Below, piece by piece: positions 1-6,821 of a stretch of DNA of 16,544 nt. Both the position numbers and the translations under genes were made by a program. Position 1 is the stretch's first letter. Every line of letters starts with the position of its first letter. A model generated the notes under the pieces. That model was not told the origin of the DNA. It did no database searches and saw only the letters and a list, made by a program, of their open reading frames with translations. This stretch comes from Actinomycetota bacterium (GTDB lineage Bacteria; Actinomycetota; Actinomycetes; Nanopelagicales; Nanopelagicaceae): NCBI GenBank assembly GCA_009699165.1, contig WLOR01000020.1:1-16544 (forward strand), given 5' to 3'.

Positions 1-411
1 CTTACCAACACGTGTAATGGTGACTTCTCGAATATCTTGACCTCTATCGATTGAAATCTCTAGGCGATCATCATTTAGTCGAGCAGACTCCGCACCGCCC
101 CATTCGACAACTGTCACTGAGTTTTCAGTATCTAGATCTAAGTCATCGACATAGAGATTGGGATTATCAGTATCTAAAAGACGATAAGCATCGACATGAA
201 TCAGTGGCAGTGCCGCTTTATGGACGCGAGAGATAACAAAGGTAGGCGAAGTGACATCAAAGATTCCTAGCCCCTGGCCGATTCCTTGAGACAGAACTGT
301 TTTGCCAGCACCAAGTGGGCCATTTATGAGAATTAAATCGCCGGGCTTTAGGTGTCTGGATATGGCTTGGCCTAGAGCAAGCATCTCTTCTGGACTGGCG
401 ATGGAAATCAT
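1..411 (-). CDS. tsaE: TsaE, tRNA t6A biosynthesis ATPase (3' end cut off by window edge)
   Basis: TsaE is the small P-loop ATPase that works with TsaB and TsaD in the cytoplasm to put threonylcarbamoyl on A37 of ANN-decoding tRNAs. Reading the minus strand from ATG at 411 gives 137 codons with no stop before the window edge, so only a short C-terminal tail is missing. The protein shows a Walker A motif GPLGAGKT at about residues 30-37, then SPTFVI (switch-like region), HVDAYRL and VVEWG, all TsaE hallmarks. The start is secure: an in-frame TAG lies five codons upstream, and this is the first ATG, although no good Shine-Dalgarno sequence precedes it. It follows the secreted hydrolase gene beyond a strong hairpin that ends only 20 nt before the ATG. 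In other actinobacteria tsaE lies near alr and is followed by tsaB, rimI and tsaD; here those would be outside the window. Confidence 0.93.
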   Translation of the reverse strand, partial: MISIASPEEMLALGQAISRHLKPGDLILINGPLGAGKTVLSQGIGQGLGIFDVTSPTFVISRVHKAALPLIHVDAYRLLDTDNPNLYVDDLDLDTENSVTVVEWGGAESARLNDDRLEISIDRGQDIREVTITRVGK

Positions 412-431
412 GAGAGGTAAAGCCTAAAGCC

Positions 432-465
432 AAACGGGGGCTTTGGTTTCCCAAAGCCCCCGTTT
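432..465 (-). terminator. Strong hairpin after the hydrolase gene, just before tsaE
   Basis: Perfect 15-bp inverted repeat (AAACGGGGGCTTTGG and its complement) around a 4-nt loop, starting 16 nt after the hydrolase stop codon. The GC-rich core with flanking A and T runs looks like a Rho-independent terminator. The U tract is poor on both strands: on the minus strand the hairpin is followed by TTTGGCTTTAGG, so some read-through into tsaE is plausible. It most likely ends the liv/hydrolase transcript. Confidence 0.75.
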
Positions 466-481
466 GTACCGCTTGTGTTAA

Positions 482-2125
482 TTACTGCTCGTTGTAGTAC
501 TTAAGCAGTGGTGCGCGATAAAGCGCATCGATAGAGAGGTTGCCCGCTCTACGGACTGCAGCCTTAATAATTCCAGCTGCTGGTAGTTTTCCACTTTCTC
601 CTGCAGAGACCAAGGTCTTTGCAACAAGCACAAGCTGTGCTGAAGTGAAGTTACAGTGGTTTGTTCCCTGAGCTGCTGGAGTTGAAGTGATAGGTGATCC
701 AGCTGCTGTGAACTTTGTCCAGTTAGAAGGGGTTGTGTTCCAGATCATCAGCAGTTTCTTTGCTGGTGCTGTGTACATCTTGGTTAACTTGTAATCTGCA
801 AAGGCGGCCAATTTTTCATCGGCAGCTTGAATTGCATATGCATCGACTACGCGTTGAGATGCACCGGCTGGAGTAATTGGATCTGCAACTCCAGTCATCA
901 AAATAGTTGGCACATTGATAACGCCAGAGTTACTGTGAAGTGCATTCATCTTGGCGATTGCATCAGCGTTTCCAACTGCACGAGGTGCACCTGGATTTGC
1001 TGCTGAAAGCGCACCAAGCATTGCACTGATTGCAGTGTTACCTGAAAGCGCTGCGTTGTAAATGACTCGCTCACTATCGATACGGGCTGAGTAGTTAGTC
1101 TTTGTGTTATCAAAGATTGCTCCGCCTGCCTGAAGCTCTACATCCTGAGTCGCAAGAATTGCGAGAGCTGCAGCGTTAGTTCCATTTTCAAGGATTGCTA
1201 ATGCTGGGCTAACTGCTAATGGGAATGAGAGCTTGAGTGCACCGTCTGGACCATTGACTGAGTCAAAGTGGGCAGACTGTGTTGGCAAGCCAGCAAGGAG
1301 GCCTAGAAGTAAGAGCGCACTGCGAGGAGGAATTCCTCCTGCAGCTAACGCTTTACCTGTAGCACTAGATGTATCAGGCCAAGCATTAGTAGTGAGCGAT
1401 GCCTGTAGCTTGCCCATAACAGTGAAGACCTTGATTAAATCACCGTAAGCTTCAGCGTTTCCAGCATCACCGGCAGAGTAATTACCACCCTTAATTGAGG
1501 GATCAAAGAGGGTCTTAATTCCCCACAAGAAATCTCCAGCCATTGTTAGCTCTGCTGGAACATTATCTGCCAAACACATAGGTGCAACAGCTGAAACTAA
1601 ATCTGGATACTTCTCAGCTAGACCTTGTGTAATTACGCCTCCAAGAGACTCGCCCCAAGCAACAACCTTTGAGGTCGTAGGGAACTTGTCCTTGAAAACT
1701 CCAATGAGTTCGACGTTTGTCTTGATCGCTGAATCTGGGTTCCACCCTTGACGGGCAAAGCCAGAACCAACAATTGCTACACCTTGGCTAAAGAAGTATT
1801 TAGCAACTTCGGAGTTTCCTCCAGGAACTGGCTCTGGTGTATTTGTGATTTTGTATCCACCAATAAGTGGGATACCCGCTGGAATATCGATGTTATAGCG
1901 ATATCCATGAGAGTACAGAGCAACCATTCCATTGAAGTTTGCTGGGACCATCATTACGTATGGCGCACCATCTGATGTGACGCCACCGCAAGTTTGAACT
2001 GGACTCTTGCCATCGCATGCAGGAGCAGCGTTAGCTGCAACTGGAATCGAGACGAGAACTCCTGTGATTAACGCAGTCGCTGAAATAATTCCAACAAAGC
2101 GTTTCTTAGTAAATGAGAGTTTCAT
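482..2125 (-). CDS. Secreted alpha/beta hydrolase (esterase/peptidase-like), substrate unknown
   Basis: 547-residue exported hydrolase. Residues 1-33 form a Sec signal peptide: KKRF basic end, hydrophobic core and ANA cleavage site before APAC, with no lipobox. The mature part has an alpha/beta-hydrolase layout: YSHGY at 71-75 (candidate oxyanion hole), nucleophile elbow GESLGG at 158-163 with Ser160, GVADPITP with candidate acid Asp415, and GTNHCNF with candidate His490. A long insertion (about 190-400, Ala- and Gly-rich) between elbow and acid is probably a cap or lid. Cys37 and Cys46 could form a disulfide. No C-terminal anchor is seen, so it should be released or loosely cell-wall bound. 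Its ATG overlaps the stop of the ABC binding-protein gene (TAATG), so the two are probably translationally coupled. The context suggests it frees a ligand for that importer. Whether it is an esterase, amidase or peptidase cannot be decided; it is not the usual cytosolic hydrolase seen near alr in other actinobacteria. Confidence 0.85.
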   Translation of the reverse strand: MKLSFTKKRFVGIISATALITGVLVSIPVAANAAPACDGKSPVQTCGGVTSDGAPYVMMVPANFNGMVALYSHGYRYNIDIPAGIPLIGGYKITNTPEPVPGGNSEVAKYFFSQGVAIVGSGFARQGWNPDSAIKTNVELIGVFKDKFPTTSKVVAWGESLGGVITQGLAEKYPDLVSAVAPMCLADNVPAELTMAGDFLWGIKTLFDPSIKGGNYSAGDAGNAEAYGDLIKVFTVMGKLQASLTTNAWPDTSSATGKALAAGGIPPRSALLLLGLLAGLPTQSAHFDSVNGPDGALKLSFPLAVSPALAILENGTNAAALAILATQDVELQAGGAIFDNTKTNYSARIDSERVIYNAALSGNTAISAMLGALSAANPGAPRAVGNADAIAKMNALHSNSGVINVPTILMTGVADPITPAGASQRVVDAYAIQAADEKLAAFADYKLTKMYTAPAKKLLMIWNTTPSNWTKFTAAGSPITSTPAAQGTNHCNFTSAQLVLVAKTLVSAGESGKLPAAGIIKAAVRRAGNLSIDALYRAPLLKYYNEQ

Positions 2126-3414
2126 TAGTTAGGTAATCCCTTCGCTGGCATTGCTGGGCGCTTGTACGTTGACTTAACGACTGCTCCAGTTCCTGAATCA
2201 GTTGTATAAACCGTGTAAACACCACCTGCAGGCTTGAGATCTCCCGTTGGTGAGTACTTACCAAACCAGTAGCCGTTGTATCCAATGTGGCTAGTTGTTG
2301 AGTAGTTCAGTGGGACTAAAGCTGCGCTTGCAAATGTTGAACCTGACTTTTCAATTGCTGCAATCAGCGATTTACGAGTTGGGTTCTTGCCAGCGGCTTG
2401 AATGGCTTGAGCAGTTAAGAATGCACTGTTCATTCCAATCATGACGTTGTTATCAAATGTCTGAGTTGGATTAGCCTTCAAGTAAATATCCTGGAAGAGC
2501 TTTACATACTCATCATTAGTATCAGTTGTTGCTGGTGCAAATGAAGCTCCAACAGCGTTATAAAGGACTCCAGCAGGAACGCCGGCTGCCTTAATAGTTG
2601 TTGCATCTCCACCGACTGAACCAAGAATCCACTGAGGTGCATACTTCATCACTGCAGCAGTTCCGAGAGCAGCTGCAGTTGCACTTGATACTCCGAAGAG
2701 GATCACAACTTCTGCGCCACCTGCTTGTAACTTCTGAATCCAGCCTGCAGCAGTAGTTCCGCTCTGTGAACCAGATGCGTAAGGAACCTTTACTGCGAAG
2801 TTGACGCCAGCCTGCTTAAAACCAGCAAGTGCATCATCGCCGAAGTCATCATCTTGGTAGATCAGACCGAGTTTTTTGCCATCAAAGTTATCTTTGATGT
2901 ACTCAGACATAATCTTGGCTTCCATGATGTATGAAGGAAGAACTGAGAATGTAGTTGGATACTTCTTCTTATCTGCAAAACCGCTGAATCCTGTGTTAAC
3001 GAATAGAACAGGAATTCCACGACGGCCCGGGTTAACGACTGAAGCAACTGCCTTATTGTTTGCAGTACCGAGAGGTGCAAGAAGTGCCATCACCTTGTCT
3101 TTAAGAATTAACTCATTAGTCTTTGCTACTGCTTTGGTAGGGACATATTCATCATCTTTAGCAATCAACGTGAGTTTGCGACCATTGATTCCACCATTTG
3201 CATTGACGTAATCAAAATACGCCTTTACTGCTGCCGGAATCTTGTTATAGCCCGGTGATGCCGAACCTGTCATTGGCAAGGTCATACCGAGTTTAATTTC
3301 GGTTGAACTTACTCCAACTTCAGCCGCTTGTGCTGGGACTGCTGTTACAGCCAAGCTCGCTACGGCAAGTACCGCTGAAACTGTAATCAGTTTCCTGCGA
3401 TTCATTGCTTTCAT
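2125..3414 (-). CDS. ABC importer substrate-binding protein, LivK/Peripla_BP_6 type
   Basis: 429-residue extracellular binding protein of a branched-chain-amino-acid/HAAT type ABC importer. Residues 1-30 are a Sec signal peptide (NRRK, hydrophobic core, AQA before AEVG). The mature start follows the family pattern: STEIKLGMTLPMTG at about 37-50, then NANGGINGRKLTLIAKDDEY, typical of Peripla_BP_6 proteins. There is no cysteine anywhere in the protein, so it cannot be a lipoprotein, which is unusual for a binding protein in a monoderm. The start is ATG at 3414 with GGAAGG six bases upstream. The gene follows livM after 33 nt and overlaps the hydrolase start by one base. The ligand could be a branched-chain amino acid, another amino acid, an amide/urea or a small carboxylate; members of this family vary widely, so I leave the symbol empty. 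Confidence 0.9.
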   Translation of the reverse strand: MKAMNRRKLITVSAVLAVASLAVTAVPAQAAEVGVSSTEIKLGMTLPMTGSASPGYNKIPAAVKAYFDYVNANGGINGRKLTLIAKDDEYVPTKAVAKTNELILKDKVMALLAPLGTANNKAVASVVNPGRRGIPVLFVNTGFSGFADKKKYPTTFSVLPSYIMEAKIMSEYIKDNFDGKKLGLIYQDDDFGDDALAGFKQAGVNFAVKVPYASGSQSGTTAAGWIQKLQAGGAEVVILFGVSSATAAALGTAAVMKYAPQWILGSVGGDATTIKAAGVPAGVLYNAVGASFAPATTDTNDEYVKLFQDIYLKANPTQTFDNNVMIGMNSAFLTAQAIQAAGKNPTRKSLIAAIEKSGSTFASAALVPLNYSTTSHIGYNGYWFGKYSPTGDLKPAGGVYTVYTTDSGTGAVVKSTYKRPAMPAKGLPN

Positions 3415-3447
3415 ATATTTCCTTCCATCGAGGGTTTGGGTAGAGAT

Positions 3448-4443
3448 TTAATTCTTTTTCTGTACTAACTTCTTAGCTTTTCGAGAGCGATGTTGCTCAA
3501 CTGGTCCATGTGGAACAAATAGCACCGTAATGATCAACAGCGTGCTCACCATTAAGCCCGGTAAGTTCGTAGTGATTCTCTCCGAGGCTCCGATGCGATT
3601 GGCTATCACATCGGCAATTTCAGGGATTGCCACTAGCGTCACTGCCCCAATCATGACGCCTGAGAGGGTAGTTACGCCAGATAGAACTGCCCCCGTAAGT
3701 AAGGAAAATGAGAGGGCCAACGGGAAGGCGCTAGGAGAAACCGTGCCAATAGTCATAGAAAGAAGCGCCCCAGCCAGTCCAGCCACGCCCGCGCTGATAG
3801 TAAAGGCCAAGATCTTGCTGCGGCCTGTATTGATGCCCGCTAGCTGGGCGGCTACCTCATTGCTTCGTCCAGCCCGCCAATTTCGACCATACCGTGAGCC
3901 GAGGATGTTGCTAAGTAGCCACATCGAAATTAGTGCGGCAAGAGAGCTAATCCAGAAAAACCATTTGTACTGTGTGAACTCTTCTCCAAGGCTCAACGGA
4001 GGAAATCCGACATCAAAAATTAAACCTTGCTCTCCTCCCAAAATTGGAAATTGATTTGCGAGGGAGGGAAGTCCAATCGCCAAAGCAAGAGTTACGCCTG
4101 CTAAATATGGACCTGTCAATCTAGCTGCAGCTGCTCCAAGAAGTACTCCGCCGAGGGCCGAAGATAAGACGGCAATAAAAAAACATACGACAACGGGAAC
4201 ATTAAACTCATTTCGAGCTACCGCCGCACTGTATGCACCAATCGCTAGTAAAGCTCCATGCCCCAAAGAGACTTGACCAGAGTATCCAGTTAGCAAGATG
4301 ATCGATGCGATTGCAATAACAAAAACTGCAATAGATGCACCTTGATAGACGCGCAATTCATCCACACGGTTACTGGCTAAGAAGAGAATAAAACCAAATA
4401 CAAAAAAGTAAATTAAATTATTCGAAGACTTCAATCTATGCAC
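3448..4443 (-). CDS. livM: LivM-type ABC importer permease
   Basis: Second inner-membrane permease of the HAAT-family importer, pairing with LivH to form the channel. With the chosen GTG start it has 331 residues and roughly eight to ten hydrophobic segments. It carries the LivM signature GYSGQVSLGHG at 53-63, GPYLAGVTLALAIG at 111-124, and a cytoplasmic coupling loop near 188-210 (RNWRAGRSNEVAAQLAGI) that contacts the ATPases. The C-terminus is basic (RSRKAKKLVQKKN). The reading frame is open up to TTG at 4494, but I prefer GTG at 4443: it gives an 8-nt overlap with the livH stop, has AAAGG nine bases upstream, and avoids a charged extension coded inside livH. The choice of start is moderately sure; the family call is firm. 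Confidence 0.88.
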   Translation of the reverse strand: MHRLKSSNNLIYFFVFGFILFLASNRVDELRVYQGASIAVFVIAIASIILLTGYSGQVSLGHGALLAIGAYSAAVARNEFNVPVVVCFFIAVLSSALGGVLLGAAAARLTGPYLAGVTLALAIGLPSLANQFPILGGEQGLIFDVGFPPLSLGEEFTQYKWFFWISSLAALISMWLLSNILGSRYGRNWRAGRSNEVAAQLAGINTGRSKILAFTISAGVAGLAGALLSMTIGTVSPSAFPLALSFSLLTGAVLSGVTTLSGVMIGAVTLVAIPEIADVIANRIGASERITTNLPGLMVSTLLIITVLFVPHGPVEQHRSRKAKKLVQKKN

Positions 4444-5344
4444 GGCGGGCCGCCTTTGCTCCAATAATTCCTTGTGGACGTAAGAAGAGAACAATCAAGA
4501 GAATCACAAATGGAGCTATGAAGAATAGTGAGCTGCTTATGTACATCAATACAAATGAGATTACCAAACCAAGAACTAGCCCGCCAATTACTGCACCGAT
4601 TAGGCTATCTAATCCACCAATGACCGCAGCGATAAAACCAGAAACTAATAAAAGAGAAAACTCTATAGAGTCAGGCGAAAATGAACCGTTGCCGTTTACG
4701 GTTTGAAACATTCCAGCAACTGCGCCCGATGCACCCGCCAAAGACCACCCTAAGGTTCGTACTGCGTCAACCCTAATCCCAGAAAGCCGAGCGATCTCTG
4801 GTGAAAACGCTGAAGCCCTTAGAGACAGACCAATGGAGCTCTTTTGAAATAGAAGGGAGAGTAAAAGCACAAGAACGATGACTGTCACCAAAATCAGCAG
4901 TTTAAGCGGGGAAAAGGCCAAAGTATTAGCCCCAATCGAATAGCCGACGTTGGAAACAGGTCCAACGATTCGTACATCTTGACCACCCCAAATCGAGCTT
5001 GTCAGTGCTCGAATCACGCCAAGTAGTCCCAAGGTCGCAATGATTGGTGCTACTCCTGAAATTGCTCCGTGAGCACTGCGCTTTAATAGAAATCTCATAA
5101 ACACTAACTCAATAAATGCTGCCACGGCCGCTCCACCAGCCATGGCAACTGGGAGTGCAATCCAAAATGAGTTGAGGTGAACCATGGCTTCATAACCGAA
5201 GTAAGTAGACAGCAATGCCATACCGGCCTGAGCAAAATTAATTACTCGAGTGCTGCGCCAAACTAAAACAATTGCGATTGCCATGAGTGAATATATTGAA
5301 CCTGCGGTTATACCGATGAGCAGCGTATTAATAAATTGGATCAT
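4436..5344 (-). CDS. livH: LivH-type ABC importer permease
   Basis: 302-residue membrane permease, the LivH half of the importer channel. The N-terminus (FINTLLIGITAGSIYSLMAIAIVLVWRSTRVINFAQAGMALL) is the LivH signature, with the conserved NFAQ at 36-39. Several long hydrophobic helices follow. The coupling loop SLRASAFSPEIARLSGIRVDAVRTLGWSLAG lies around 174-204. The C-terminus ends in the family-typical FLRPQGIIG. The ATG at 5344 lies 2 nt after the livF stop, with only a weak GGGAT-like ribosome site, so translation probably depends on livF. Length is normal for the family. Substrate specificity resides in the binding protein rather than here. Confidence 0.92.
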   Translation of the reverse strand: MIQFINTLLIGITAGSIYSLMAIAIVLVWRSTRVINFAQAGMALLSTYFGYEAMVHLNSFWIALPVAMAGGAAVAAFIELVFMRFLLKRSAHGAISGVAPIIATLGLLGVIRALTSSIWGGQDVRIVGPVSNVGYSIGANTLAFSPLKLLILVTVIVLVLLLSLLFQKSSIGLSLRASAFSPEIARLSGIRVDAVRTLGWSLAGASGAVAGMFQTVNGNGSFSPDSIEFSLLLVSGFIAAVIGGLDSLIGAVIGGLVLGLVISFVLMYISSSLFFIAPFVILLIVLFLRPQGIIGAKAARRA

Positions 5345-5346
5345 AA

Positions 5347-6057
5347 TTAATATCCCAAATAGGCCGCGCGGACCTGCGGATCGGCAATAAGTGAAGTTGC
5401 ACTACCTGAAACTGCGACCTTACCAAGATTGAGTACAACTCCTGAATCTGCAATTTTTAATGCACCCATTGCATTTTGTTCTACTAAAACAACAGTAAGT
5501 CCCATTGATGTTGTCAGATCTCTAATCGTTTGAAATATCTGTTCAACGACTAATGGAGCCAAACCAAGAGAGGGTTCATCGAGTAATAAAATCTCTGGCT
5601 TTGACATCAACGCACGACCAATAGCAAGCATCTGACGTTCACCGCCGGATAACGTGTCTGCACGTTGGTTCAGCCGTTCACCGAGCCTTGGAAAAATTGA
5701 AGTGATCTCAGATTTACTAGCAACACTCTCTTTCTTATTCTTGCGCCAGATTGCACCGAGCTCTAGATTTTCATTAACTGTGAGTTCAGGAATAACTGCT
5801 TTGCCTTCAGAAACATGTGAGACACCGTGGCGGACAATGAGTTCGGGTTTGCTATGCAGCAGATTGTGACCCTTCCATGTCGCACTACCGCGGGTGGCCT
5901 TATTTAACCCCGAAAGTGTGCGTAAAAGTGTTGTCTTTCCAGCTCCATTTGAGCCGATTACGGCAACGAGCTCACCCTGTTTAACGGTGAAAGAGACGTC
6001 ATTGACCGCGCAAATCGCCCCATGATGGATAGTTAGTTGTGAGACTTCAAGGCTCAT
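5347..6057 (-). CDS. livF: LivF-type ABC importer ATPase
   Basis: 236-residue ATPase powering the importer together with LivG. Seen in order: Walker A GSNGAGKT at 35-42, HVSEGKAVIPELTVNENL at 81-98 (Q-loop region in the LivF form with SEG), a canonical LSGGERQ signature at 136-142, Walker B ILLLDEP at 156-162, D-loop SLGLAP, and LVEQNA at 191-196. In that last motif the H-loop His is replaced by Gln, which is normal for LivF proteins. The start codon overlaps the livG stop as ATGA, with AGG about seven bases upstream, so the two ATPases are likely made in equal amounts. The C-terminal AAYLGY is the usual family ending. Confidence 0.94.
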   Translation of the reverse strand: MSLEVSQLTIHHGAICAVNDVSFTVKQGELVAVIGSNGAGKTTLLRTLSGLNKATRGSATWKGHNLLHSKPELIVRHGVSHVSEGKAVIPELTVNENLELGAIWRKNKKESVASKSEITSIFPRLGERLNQRADTLSGGERQMLAIGRALMSKPEILLLDEPSLGLAPLVVEQIFQTIRDLTTSMGLTVVLVEQNAMGALKIADSGVVLNLGKVAVSGSATSLIADPQVRAAYLGY

Positions 6058-6821
6058 GAGTTACCTGTTCCAAGATAAGCCGCAATTACTGCTGGGTCAC
6101 GACGAACAGTTTCAGAATCACCGCTTGCAATAACCTCACCAAAGTTTAAAACGTATAACTTGCTACACACCGACATGATGACATCCATATGGTGCTCAAC
6201 TAACAAGACCGACATTTGAGCGCTTAAATTACGAATCAAAACATTAAGCCACTCAATATCTTGAGCGCCTAAGCCACCAGCTGGTTCATCTAACATTAAA
6301 ATCTTTGGCTCACTCACCAACGCTCTAGCGATTGCCACGCGCTTTGTGTCGGGGTACGACAAAGTGTCGGCTCGGCGATCTGCTAGTCCGCCTGCGTAGA
6401 CGCGCTCGAGAGCTATCCGTGCTCTCTCGCGGATGCGGTTTTCATCTTTAGTATTTCGTGCAAGTGCAGCGGAGATTAATCCTGTTTGTGCTAGATGTTG
6501 TGCACCAATCATTACATTTTCAAGAACTGTTAAATCTGCAAATAAACCTACGCCTTGCAAAGTGCGCGCAATACCAAGGTCTACAAGTGCATCAGTTCGA
6601 GGGAATGCATGTTTGTGACCATCGAGATAAAACGACCCAGAATCTGGTGTAACTAGCCCACAGAGTGCATTAAATAAAGTTGTCTTTCCTGCACCATTAG
6701 GTCCGATTAAACCGACAACCTCGTTCTTTCCGATTTCAAGATATACGTCATTGAGTGCGCGAAGTCCGCCAAAGGAGATTGATACTCCCTCGACGCGCAG
6801 CGCTGCGGAATTAGTAGACAT
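6054..6821 (-). CDS. livG: LivG-type ABC importer ATPase
   Basis: 255-residue second ATPase of the importer. It shows GVSISFGGLRALNDV near the start, Walker A GPNGAGKT at 40-47, GIARTLQGVGLFADLTVLENVMIG at 83-106 (Q-loop with Q89), Walker B ILMLDEP at 174-180, EHHMDVIM with H-loop His210, and the family ending AAYLG. The signature motif reads LSYPDTKR at 154-161, where LivG proteins normally have LSYGQQR, so the Gly that contacts ATP is Pro here. I chose ATG at 6821 over TTG at 6854: it begins the conserved domain at the usual distance and overlaps the alr stop by 11 nt. No clear Shine-Dalgarno sequence is present, so translation probably depends on ribosomes finishing alr. Confidence 0.92.
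   Translation of the reverse strand: MSTNSAALRVEGVSISFGGLRALNDVYLEIGKNEVVGLIGPNGAGKTTLFNALCGLVTPDSGSFYLDGHKHAFPRTDALVDLGIARTLQGVGLFADLTVLENVMIGAQHLAQTGLISAALARNTKDENRIRERARIALERVYAGGLADRRADTLSYPDTKRVAIARALVSEPKILMLDEPAGGLGAQDIEWLNVLIRNLSAQMSVLLVEHHMDVIMSVCSKLYVLNFGEVIASGDSETVRRDPAVIAAYLGTGNS

Noticed and set aside
257..454. 65-codon minus-strand open frame near the left end
   Set aside because: It is out of frame with tsaE, which occupies the same strand and shows all family motifs, and it runs through the hairpin.
2876..3211. Plus-strand open frames opposite the binding protein, LivM (3530-4054), acpS/PAP2 (7906-8391) and L13 (12991-13329)
   Set aside because: They are antisense shadows of clear genes, with no recognisable domain, ribosome site or promoter.
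3448..4494. Longer LivM starting at TTG 4494
   Set aside because: The extra 17 residues are charged and lie inside the livH coding end; GTG 4443 with AAAGG upstream fits better.
482..6821. Importer/hydrolase block as a mobile element or genomic island
   Set aside because: No transposase, integrase, terminal repeats, tRNA or target-site duplication is visible, and base composition by eye matches the neighbours.
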